Source: Mesotaenium endlicherianum (taxonomy: Eukaryota; Streptophyta; Zygnematophyceae; Zygnematales; Mesotaeniaceae). From it: a stretch of 64,000 nt of DNA. The notes under the pieces are model-generated. The model had not been told where the DNA came from and did not search any database. It worked only from the letters and a program-made list of their open reading frames with translations. Positions 38,430 to 48,103 of the stretch are shown in pieces. Location of the stretch: assembly GCA_009602735.1 (NCBI GenBank), contig WELA01004248.1:442468-506467 (forward strand), written 5' to 3'. Both the position numbers and the translations under genes were made by a program. Each line of letters begins with the position of its first letter. The first letter of the stretch is position 1.

Positions 38430-41400
38430 AGATAAAGGAGACCATCAGCAATATAGACATTTCTTTGCTAAGTCAGGAGAACAATGCGAAAGTCAGGAAA
38501 AGACAGTCCCCCCTATCCTACTGCATTGCATGATTGCAGGTAGGAAGGTGAGGGCATTTGTTGACGGAGGGGCGTCACATACTTTTATCCACAAGGACTT
38601 AGTTAAGCGGCTAAGGCTGCCTACTGTCACCCAAGGGAATAGAAAAATATTCCTTGGAGATGCCTCAAGTATCCCCAAAGGAGTCATAACCAAGCCTGTT
38701 GAGGTCCAGTTAGGTTCTGGCATTGCAGTTCTAACTGAAACGCTTACATTTGAGGTACTCAACACTGGCTTTTATGATCTCGTGCTAGGGAGGTCCTGGC
38801 TTAATAGACATCAAGCTGAAGTGTGTTGGAGCAGAGGTACAGTTAAAGTGAGAGGAGCCAGTGATGGGCAGACTGACTTGGCACCCACCAGTGCTCTTCC
38901 TCTTGTCCTGTGTGGATGGCAAATGAAGGAAAAGAAGAGGCTTCCAGAAGGATGCAAGTTGCTGAATGCAATGGAGTTCGTCAAAAGCTGGAACCAGAAG
39001 GAAGACAGCATGTTCTGTCTGCTGCTGAGAGAGGTACATCCTCAACCTGAAGAAGTGGTGGAGAAAAAGGTAAGCCTTCCGGAGCACCCTACTGCTGCAA
39101 AAATCGTTGCTCATTACACGGATGTATTTAATATGCCTCCAGGACTACCCCCTAAGAGGGAAGTAGATCATAGGATTGATTTATTACCGCGGAGTCAGCC
39201 ACCTTGGCAATGCACTTATGGCTTGTCTTATGTGGAGAGCGAGGAGTTGAAAACACAGATTGCAGAGCTTGAGGAAAATGGTTACATTTCCCCCAGTAAA
39301 TCACCTTACGGCGCACCCATCCTATTTGTTAAGAAAAAGGATGGCAGTATGCGGATGTGTGTGGATTACAGAGCCCTGAACAGAATTACGGTAAAGAACA
39401 AATATGCTTTACCCAGAATCAAGGACTTTCTTGATGCCCTGTCTGGTGCTAAGGTGTTTAGTAAGATAGATCTCAAGAGTGGTTATCATCAAATCAGAAT
39501 TGCTGGGGGGGATGAACACAAGACTGCCTTTCGCACACGTTATGGACACTATGAGTTCAACGTGATGCCATTTGTACTGACTATGACATTTTCAAGCCTT
39601 ATTTGGATAAATTTGTGCAAGTTTTCCTGGATGATATTTTAATTCTCTCTAAAAATGAGACTCAACACGCTGAACACTTAAAGACAGTCATGGACATTCT
39701 GAGAAGAAATCAGTTATATGCTAAAATGAGCAAGTGTGATTTCTTCAAGGAAAGTATTGAATTCTTAGGCCACGTTGTCAGTAAAAAGGGCATCAGTGTG
39801 GACCCTAAGAAAGTCCAGACCATAAGGGACTGGCCAGTACCACAGTCTGTCTCTGAAGTTAGATCCTTCCTCGGGTTAACTAACTACTATAGGAGATTTA
39901 TTGAGAATTATTCCACAAAGGCCAGTAAGCTGACTGACCTTACTAAGAAAGACATAGGGTATGTGTGGGGAGAAAAGCAGCAAGGCTGCCTTCCAGACCC
40001 TTAAAAATGCCTTTTGTTCTGCCCCAGTGCTAGCCGTGTATGACCCCAGCAAATCGGTGCAGGTAGTCACTGATGCTTCTGACTTTGCCATGGGTGCTAT
40101 TTTGTTGCAGCCTGCTGACAAAACCACAAAGGATGGTAAGGTACGGCAGGAGTGGCATCCTGTGTTGTATGAGTCTATGAAATTTTATCCAGCGGAGATT
40201 AATTACTCAGTGCATGATAAAGAGCTGCTAGCTATCATTCATGTGCTCAAACAGTGGAGAGCATACTTTCATGGTAAAGCCATTAAGATGATTACAGATC
40301 ATCTAGCTCTGACTCACTTTCAGAAGAAGTCCAAGCTGTCAGGGAGGGAGAACCGCTGGAGCCAGATGCTGGAGCAGTTCCAAGTCCAGATCGACTACAA
40401 ACCAGGGAAGTTGAATCCTGCTGATGCACTCTCTAGAAGACCTGACTTGCAAGAAAGGAACTTTAGTCAGCATGCTGTAGATAAAGTCCTATGTGCACTC
40501 ACTTCAGTAAAGGTGAAAAAGTCCTTCCTTGAACAACTTAGGAAAGCCTACCTTTCTGACCCAACATTTGAGCCCAGCCCCACTATCGGTGTGTGTCGTG
40601 CTACTACACTCGGGTATAAACTTAAGGGAGGGGTCTGGGTGACTGAAACCACTTCAGGCAGGCTGAAGCTGGTCATTCCTAATAACTTGGAAATAAGGTC
40701 TCTCTTACTGAGTCAAGCGCATGACAGTCTACTGGGTGGGCATTTGGGGCAGGCCAAAACTGTTGGCAAACTTGCAAAACATTATCATTGGGAGGGGTTG
40801 CCCCGGGAGGTCTTGAAATTTGTGAAGTCTTGTGATCAGTGTCAAAGAAATAAGTCTAGGCACATACCACCGAGAGGTCTCTTGCAACCGCTGGGAAACT
40901 ATATCCATGGACTGGGTGGTCACACTGCCACGAACTGCTAATGGGCATGATTCGATATTGGTAGTCGTGGATAAACATACAAAAATGGTCATTTTCATCC
41001 CCACAACTGTCAAAGTAACTGCACTCAAAACAGCGAGAATGTTCTACAACCATGTAGTATGCCAACATGGGCTACCCTCTAATATCATCTTAGACCGAGA
41101 CTCAAAATTTACCTCTAACTTTTGGAGAGCTTTAATGGGGTTAATGGGAGTCAAACAGCTGCTCAGCACAGCAAACCACCCTCAGACTGACGGGCAGACT
41201 GAACGAACTAACCGAGTTCCGCAGGAGGTGCTGAGAGCATATATTAACCAAAAAAGTAATTGAGATGACCTGTTGCCTCAAATTCAGTTTGCAGTCAACA
41301 GTGCGGTGCACGCGTCAACGGGCATGACTCCTTTTGAACTCAGCCTGGGTAGAATCCCTAAGTCTCCTTTAGATGTACTGGGGGAAGTCTTTATTTGACC

Positions 41401-42002
41401 CTGAAGGGATTGACAATCCGCTCTCCCTCCAGTTAACTCAGGCGTATGCTGACACCCTGTCAGAAGTCCAACAAAACCTGCACAAAGCCCAAGAAAACCA
41501 ACAAAAATACGCTAATCAACACCGTCGGGAGCTGACATTTTCTAAGGGCGATTTAGTCAAACTGCATTCTGAGCACCTGTACCTCCCAGGTGTTGTCAAG
41601 AAAAAGCTTGGCCCTGTCTGGGTCGGTCCATATTTGGTAGTGCGTCGTGTCGGTCAGAATGCTTACAAATCGAACATGTCAGCGGACTACAAGGGTCACC
41701 CAGTCTTTAATGTCTCCTTCCTGGAACCATACATCAAAGGTGATACACTGTTCACAGGTCGGTAACCTGTCCAACCGGGACCGGTCCCCGCTGTCCGGGA
41801 CGGCGACCCTGAGGAATATGAGGTCGATTAGATTTTAGATGCTCGCTCGGTCCGTCGATCGTCTAAATATGTCATGAAGTACCTCATCCGATGGAAGGGT
41901 TATGATGCCTCTGGGGACACTTGGGAGTTTAAAGACCAGGTGACCAATGCGAAAGGGGCGTTGAAACGGTTCCACCTTTGGGCGGCTGGGGCACCGCCCT
42001 AA
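38417..42002 (+). pseudogene. pol: pol of GypA-1: protease, RT, RNase H, integrase, chromodomain (disrupted)
   Basis: Order: protease ([12 protein letters not shown], with Gly where Ser/Thr is usual after the catalytic Asp), reverse transcriptase ([13 protein letters not shown], then [10 protein letters not shown]), RNase H ([23 protein letters not shown]), integrase zinc finger (HDSLLGGHL, CDQCQRNK) and DDE core (HPQTDGQTERTNR), and a chromodomain (SKYVMKYLIRWKGYDASG), closing with TAA at 42000-42002. Damage against the other copies: about 47 nt missing near 38460, 31 nt near 39585, an extra base near 39985, about 20 nt missing near 40890, a TGA at about 41262, a G-run shift near 41385, and stops in and before the chromodomain. 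The ATG at 38417 overlaps the gag stop. Chromodomains steer such elements to marked chromatin. Confidence 0.9.
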
Positions 42003-42029
42003 CTGTCCCTTCAGTAGACATGGGAAGGT

Positions 42030-42066
42030 GACAGGATGTCCTGTCTCCATATGAGTTGGAGGGGGA
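42030..42066 (+). other. Internal hairpin plus polypurine tract (GypA-1)
   Basis: A perfect hairpin GACAGGA-TG-TCCTGTC at 42030-42045 is followed by AGTTGGAGGGGGA at 42053-42065. The terminal tract next to the 3' LTR also has the word AGTTGGAGGG after a hairpin. It sits between the pol stop and ORF3. Confidence 0.7.
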
Positions 42067-42111
42067 TGTGACAGTTAGTGACAGTTGTGACAGGCAGCCC
42101 ACCTTTAAATT

Positions 42112-42124
42112 AAGTTGGAGGGAG
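42112..42124 (+). other. Second internal polypurine tract (GypA-1)
   Basis: AAGTTGGAGGGA recurs about 55 bp after the first internal tract and matches the terminal tract at 44113-44125 almost exactly. Confidence 0.65.
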
Positions 42125-42347
42125 TGGTATTCTGTTTCGGGATCAGCCGGAAAATCTCTGATAACCATATTACACACTCAACCTGCACTCACACTCACTT
42201 TCTCTCTAATTCAATTTTCCCTTATATTCACACACCAGGTATTTCACACTAGGAACTTTCCCGATCGCGTTCCTTTTCATCAAGGGCACTCAGTAGCGGC
42301 AAAATATCATGACTTCACTAACTGCATTGTGTTTATGATTGAGCATG

Positions 42348-44006
42348 ATGACTTAGAAGTCGGAACTCAAGAGGAAGAGAAGGGCGGAAGAGGCACATGC
42401 AGAATACTTGCAATTTCGTGGAGACATCGAATCATCCTCCATCTCCGCTCGGGAATCACAACTCCAACAATAGCGGGAGGCACAGAAGAAGGAGGAGGAG
42501 GAACAAGCCAGACTGAGGCACGAAGAATTGGACAGAAAAGTTGCAGAGGAGGCCAAGAAAGCAGAGGAGGAGAGGCAAGCTGAGGAGAAGCGGAAGCAGC
42601 AGGCTGAAGAAGAGCAGAGGAGAATCAGCAGCTACAGCTACACAGTGCTGGGCAATGGCTTTTATCTACCGGAGGAGGCCTTCAAGTATGCCCAGAGAAG
42701 TCGCAGTGAGTCGCAAAAGGAAATCCTCCAGAGGGAAGGGGAGACATCCGAAAACTTTGACAAATATATAGAGGTCAGCACGGGGCTCCTCCTCTACTAG
42801 GATTACGCCAGGATGGTAGGATATACGGTCAGAGAGGCCAAGGCAATGGCCCAGGTGAACGAAGCAGGGGCAGTATCGATTCCTGGTATCTGGGGGGAAG
42901 ATAGGGTCATCAGGATGATCCGAATGGACGCGGACAACTCTAAGGACTCTACATCCCATAACAGGTTCAAGGCCATGTATAATGAGGTGGAGAGAAGGAG
43001 CTGGGAATTCTTGGCCAGGGAAACCAGTTAGCTGGACTTTGCAGGGCACTGGTACCCTTGTACTCTTAAAAGGACAGACCCTGCCTTCTTCCAAAAGCCC
43101 ACCGATTGGCGTTGGATGACCATCAACATGAGGGACCAGCAGAATGACAGGGCAACGGATGAGGATTTCCTGACAGACCTAAAAAGGAACATAGTATTGC
43201 CCCCTCACATTACGGCTTGGGACCCAAGATTGGATGGAGTCAGAGACTGCATGAGCCAAGAAATGCAGGGGGACAGAAGCAGGGCCCGAGAGTCATTCTC
43301 AAAAGGGAACCACGCTTATGCCAAATGGGCAAGCAAGCAGGGGGAAAAGGACCTGTATGCGGTCCGGACTCAGCAGCCCCCACCAACACCCAAAAGGGGA
43401 AGGTCAGTGGGATATTCTTTTTCTCTGGAAGAACTGGAGCAGCTGACAGAAGAGACTTCAGAAGTCTCAGAGGAACCCGGGGACGGAGAGGAAGAGGAGT
43501 CAGAGGAAGACGAGGAGGAAGGCGAGGAGGAGGACACTAGCCCCGCCGTGATCCTGACACCTGCCACATCCCGTGTAAGAGAGAAGACGAGGTTGGCCCT
43601 GCAGCAACTCGCTGAAGAGGAGGATATCACTTGGCTGGGAGCTGCCAGAGGACAGAACCCATCTCCAGGCACGGAGACCCAGTCAGACAGGGCAGACAAG
43701 AGGGCTGCTAGAGAAATAACCAGAGGCCTGCCGGCATCTCCCTCGCAGAGAGGGCATGTACCCTTAGCTCATGTCATGCAACATCCTTCTGGGATGCTGA
43801 TATATGTACCAGTCAGATTGAAGGATGCCCAGGAGAAGGCTGCCTCCATTCAGTTTCAGACCGTGCAGGAGGAAACAGCACAGTTACAGCGTTCTCCGCC
43901 GGGTCCCTACACGGAGCCTCCCTCTCTGACAGGCTTCAGAAGACCCCAAAACAGGAGGAGGACTGACTCCCCTGACCATAGGGCCCCAGGGGCATCTCCC
44001 TCCTAA
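42348..44006 (+). pseudogene. ORF3 of GypA-1, extra gene in env position (stops present)
   Basis: Frame from an ATG at 42348 to a stop at 44004-44006, about 552 codons. In-frame TAG codons occur at 42354, about 42474, 42798 and 43029, where the GypA-2 copy mostly has Gln or His. Layout: a Lys/Glu-rich coiled coil (AEEAKKAEEERQAEEKRKQQ), a conserved core (FDKYIEV, DYARMVGYTVREA, IPGIWGEDRVIRM, YNEVERRSWEFLARE, DWRWMTINMRDQQ), a basic segment, an acidic run (EEESEEDEEEGEEEDTS) and a Pro/Arg-rich end. No membrane segment or signal peptide, so not an obvious envelope protein. I recognise no family. A candidate intron 42239-42346 precedes the ATG, but its acceptor AG is changed to AT here. Confidence 0.75.
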
Positions 44007-44090
44007 GGGCGAAGGGCCAAGGGCACAGCATGCTGGATGGGAGAGGGATCAGTAATTTCAGTTGGGGAAACCTATGCACCCTGTGTCGGT

Positions 44091-44125
44091 GTTGTCGAGG
44101 CGACAACAAGTTAAGTTGGAGGGAT
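44091..44125 (+). other. Terminal hairpin and polypurine tract (GypA-1)
   Basis: A perfect hairpin GTTGTCG-AGG-CGACAAC at 44091-44107, then AAGTTGGAGGGAT at 44113-44125, directly before the LTR TG. The tract primes plus-strand DNA synthesis. The hairpin is unchanged in all three GypA copies. Confidence 0.8.
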
Positions 44126-44844
44126 TGTAATGAATCAGTATACTGGTTTATATGATATTCATTTAAATATAACAGTTACAAAGTTGAACCTGCTTAACTC
44201 TAGTTAATAGTCAGTCTGCTGGATAATATATTTAATATCAGTTTAATGACTCAGCCGGAAGCAGCAGACTGAAGTCAGCTTAAGTCAGCTTGCTGACACA
44301 TTCTTTAACAGCCAGTTGACTTCCGTACTCGGTAGCAGCGAACTGCCTCCATATGCATCTAAGTGTGGTATGCTAGATGAATGGCCAGATGACATCCCTA
44401 TGATGGATGGTGATTCGGGATGATGGGAGATGGCGGTGGATTTGGTTAACCGAGGTCCTACCAACGTGGTTAACTCCCGGGTAGGCGGTGCCATCGCATT
44501 GGCCGTTGAACAGTAAACTCATTCCCTGTACATATGCTAGGCATTGCTCTCGAGTTCGGCATTCGGAAACGAGGCCAACTCTCTTGTACAGATTGCTGAG
44601 AGAGATCTGAATCCAAGGCAAGAAGCCATTGATACGCACTGTCTTCTAACCTTGCTTATGAATGAGTTTACTGATTGCATTGTTGATGCTAGTTTACTTG
44701 CATTTGACTTACGAGTAATGTCCACTGCTAGTGTGTTGTCCTTTGCCGTTTAACCAGTTAACGAAAAATACCATAAAGATTACTTGCTGATATAAAGATC
44801 TTTATTAATTGTTAAACGTCTATTTGGTAAGTCGATTCATTTCA
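44126..44844 (+). repeat. 3' LTR of GypA-1
   Basis: Starts TGTAATGAATCAGTATACTG and ends GATTCATTTCA, as the 5' LTR does. It is followed by GCATG, close to the ACATG on the left side. Confidence 0.93.
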
Positions 44845-44847
44845 GCA

Positions 44848-45540
44848 TGGATGCAAAGTAACTTTGCATAATCGTTTTGTTTGAGTTCTACGACTACGTT
44901 CGGTTTAACAATTCGTCGTATAATGACTCGTCGTTAATCCAAAATCAGTGACTCTGCATTATTCGAAATAATGAGAATCAATCATAAACTAATCAATCCG
45001 TAATTAATTAGGTGTTCATCTCATAATTTTTCAGAGTAACTTTATGAATAATTATGTCGTACTAATGCGAAGTGGTCGAATTACTTTACAACGCTTTTTG
45101 CAACAGCATCTTGGTCGTTTCGCTAATTGACCTGGGCTTTAGTCGGCACACATGTGTGGCAAATGATTATCAAGATGCAATCATTTATCAAATAGTATAA
45201 TTGATGAACAGCGTAACATATTTTAGGAAATTGGGAAAACGTTTCAAATTCGCCTAAAATAGCTCAGATTGTTACACTCCTCCCCCCTAAAAGAACTTAA
45301 CGTCCTCGTTAAGCCTTGTCTTTAAGTCTGGTGTGTCAATACTGACCGTAAACAGCGGAAAACACTAGTGAGCGAATGGGTTTTGCATCATCACAGGGAC
45401 GGAAAAGAGCAATTACTTGGCCGCGTCTCTTTTGCATTTGTTCTTTGGTGTACAAAAAGCGCCTGGTAGCACACTTGCATTAGCGCAGAGCCTTTGAGCC
45501 TAAAATACGCCTAAAATAGCTCAGATCGGTACAACTTCTA
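44848..45540 (-). mobile_element. Relic of a third LTR retrotransposon family
   Basis: On the minus strand a G-rich tract (TTAGGGGGGAGGAG) at about 45278-45292 is followed by TGTAACAATCTGAGCTATTT, the usual look of a polypurine tract plus LTR start. The LTR would run left to about 44848. A second copy of the start-like sequence (CGATCTGAGCTATTTTAGGC) is near 45510-45532, about 255 bp to the right, so two LTR starts or an internal duplication are present. No coding remains recognised. GypA-1 lies directly against it on the left. Confidence 0.5.
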
Positions 45541-46161
45541 CTTCATTTTTATTTTCGCGAGTAAAATCATAATTTTATTCTACAAAATCTATGTACAATG
45601 TCAAACTAATTTCCAATGTAGTGAAACGAATAGATGAAGTACAAGACAAGGATCTTTGAACACAAGTGGTAGCTTCTTGAAAGAGAAATGGCTTCTTGAA
45701 AGTTGATATATTTCTGGAATTTGGCCAGTACAAGAGTGATTCTGGAATGCCCTTTTTATGTTCTAGCTCTTGTTTATATACTTGCTACATAAGTAAATTC
45801 TAGGAAAGTGCATGTTGATGTGTTAGCACCCAACACATTCCAAAACTTGCCACCTCTTTCTAGAATAATGTACACATGTCGTTTTGACCTCAAAATGACA
45901 CATTTGACTTTTGCCACATGAAGTTCTTCTTCCTCTAACTTCAAAAATGCCTTAGAAAGTTCAAAGGACATAAACCAAGTCACTAGAGTTTCTATTCATA
46001 CTTGAATCCACACAGTACTACTCCAAATATATTCAAAAGCATTTAAATATAAGCAAACTAATATGCTATAACTCAAATCACTACACCCAATCTACGTATT
46101 GCATAGGTAATCTCTTCACGACATATGTAAGTCTAATCATTCTATGATTCTAGTGAAGGTA

Positions 46162-46790
46162 TGACGTGCCCCATGAATTCCCACGAATTCCTACTTGATA
46201 CACTCCTTCTCGCCTTCATTTCAAAACTTTCAAAGTGAAACACTTTCACGAAGCAGACGAAGCCAAGCACTTCAAAACTTGTGGACACACTTCTTGCTAC
46301 ATCTCTTTTCTTCCTTCATCTTCATGCATTTATATTCTTTGACTAGGTGGGCTAGAATTGTGTTTCCTCAAAGCATTTCCCATCATATGATTGATACGAC
46401 TTCGAGGTATGATGGAGGATGATGTGACTTCACTTATGTTGATTTTAGAGCGAGTGTGATAATAGTATTTAAGCCCTAAATAGTCAGTAACTCGAGCACT
46501 CATGGAGGCTTGCCCAACCCGCCGCTCCAACCCGCCGCTTCAGGCTGTTTTAGCCCCAATTATGGACTTTGAAGTTGAGTGTCGTAGTCAAAATGGAGGC
46601 GCGGCAAAAAGGTTAAATAATTGAAGTGCGTAAAGATGAAGGAAGAAAAGGGAGGTAGTTGGAAGTGTGTCCACAAAGTTTTGAGGTGCTTGGCTTTGTA
46701 CGCTTCGTGAAAAGTGTTTCAATTTGAAATTTTGGGTTGAAGAGGAGTGTGTTAGAAAGGAACGCGTGGGAATTCGTGTAGCACGTCACA
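46162..46790. repeat. Imperfect inverted repeat (fold-back), arms about 180 bp
   Basis: The left arm (46162-46345) and right arm (about 46610-46788) are inverted copies, roughly 75% similar by eye. Outer ends read TGACGTGC on the left and GCACGTCA on the right. Inside, GGACACACTTC pairs with GAAGTGTGTCC, and TTTTCTTCCTTCATC with GATGAAGGAAGAAAA. The central spacer is about 265 bp. Non-coding. It resembles a fold-back or MITE-like element. Confidence 0.75.
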
Positions 46791-46848
46791 CATTAACTCA
46801 AATATTGAACGACAAGACTTACATGTGTCGTGCGTACATAATATATGC

Positions 46849-46918
46849 GGTACGTGGATTGGAAATAACTTCCAACTGTACGTCGATTGGAAATAACCAT
46901 TAGACTGCACGTAGATTT
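46849..46918. repeat. Short tandem repeat, about 29-bp unit
   Basis: Two units with GTACGTSGATTGGAAATAAC (S = G or C) and a third partial GCACGTAGATT. Confidence 0.7.
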
Positions 46919-47270
46919 GGTAGTGAACAAAACGTCTATATATATTTTGGTAAATTGTCCTTGCTTGAATTTTACAACGAGCTTAAAAACATCCTCAAAC
47001 CATGTACGTCGAAGTATAGATCGGGTTGCATACAAGGGAATGGTGATTGCACGTTCGCATTCTTAAGATGTAAGAAGATGGTCTACTTCATACGATCCTG
47101 GTCTATGAAATACACCTACATGCATTTCAGCCCGTCTTTCCAAAACTTGAACCGGCTTGCTCAAGACACTGCTTGTTGCCTTGCACCCTTGAATATTGCA
47201 AGTCACGAAATGGCCCACATCAATTGACACGGAAAGGAATGGGAAGCAATTCCATGTCAATTTGGTCGGG

Positions 47271-47990
47271 TGAAATGAATCGACTTACCAATAAGGCGAT
47301 TAACAATTAATAAAGATCTTTATATCAACAAGTAATCTTTATGGTATTTCCTGTTAATTGAATTAACAGCAAAGGACCATATACTAGTTGTGAATAATAC
47401 TCGTAAGTCAAATGCAAGTAAACTAGCATCAATAATGCAATCAGTAAACTCATACATGAGCAAGGTTGGAAGACAGTGCATATCAATGGCTTCTAGCCTT
47501 GGATTCATATCTCTCACAGTAAGCTGTACAAGAGAGTTGGCCTCGTTTCCGAATGCCAAACTCGAGAGCAATGCCTAGCTTATGTACATGGAATGAGTTT
47601 ACTGTTCAACCGCCAGTGCGATGGCACCGCCTACCCCGGGAGTTAACCACGTTGGTAGGACCTCGGTTAACCAAATCCACCGCCATCTCCCATCATCCCG
47701 AATCGCCATCCATCATAGGGATGTCATCTGGCCATTCATGTAGCATACCACACTTAAATGCATATCGAGGCAGTTCGCTGCTACTGAGTACGGAAGTCAG
47801 CTGGCTGTCAAAGAATGTGTCAGCAAGCTGACTTGAGTTGACCTCAGCCTGCTACTTTTGGCTGAGTCATTAAAGTGATAGTTATATAAAATCCAGCAGC
47901 CTCAATACTACATGAAGTTCAGCAGGCTGAACTTAATTAACTATTATATTTAAATGAATATTATACCTACCAATAAACTTATTCATTACA
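47271..47990 (-). repeat. 3' LTR of GypA-3
   Basis: On the minus strand it starts TGTAATGAAT and ends ATTTCA. It is preceded by the polypurine tract at 47991-48003. Confidence 0.92.
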
Positions 47991-48025
47991 ATCCCTCCAA
48001 CTTAACTTGTTGTCGCCTCGACAAC
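47991..48025 (-). other. Terminal hairpin and polypurine tract (GypA-3)
   Basis: The perfect hairpin GTTGTCG-AGG-CGACAAC at 48025-48009 and AAGTTGGAGGGAT next to the LTR start, as in the other copies. Homology to GypA-1 resumes exactly at this hairpin after the divergent ORF3. Confidence 0.8.
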
Positions 48026-48103
48026 ATTAAACTGCAGAAGTTTTTGGTCCGGGAACTGAACCTGACCAGCCTCCCCCACTGATTGCCCCTTTCAGCCTGT
48101 CAC

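Larger units (their letters stand above)
36067..44844 (+). mobile_element. GypA-1: Ty3/gypsy chromovirus with an extra gene between pol and the 3' LTR (mutated)
   Basis: Complete layout: 5' LTR 36067-36796, initiator-Met primer site, gag, protease-RT-RNase H-integrase-chromodomain, internal polypurine tracts, ORF3, terminal hairpin plus polypurine tract, 3' LTR 44126-44844. The flanking five bases are ACATG (left) and GCATG (right), a target duplication with one mismatch. The LTRs differ at roughly one base in ten by eye, so the insertion is old. gag, pol and ORF3 all carry frameshifts, small deletions or stops, so it is not autonomous today. Confidence 0.92.
45541..47270. other. AT-rich spacer between GypA-1 and GypA-3 with fold-back and short tandem repeat
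   Basis: No gene supported. It contains the fold-back repeat at 46162-46790 and a short tandem repeat at 46849-46918. The remainder is AT-rich with short open frames only. Confidence 0.45.
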
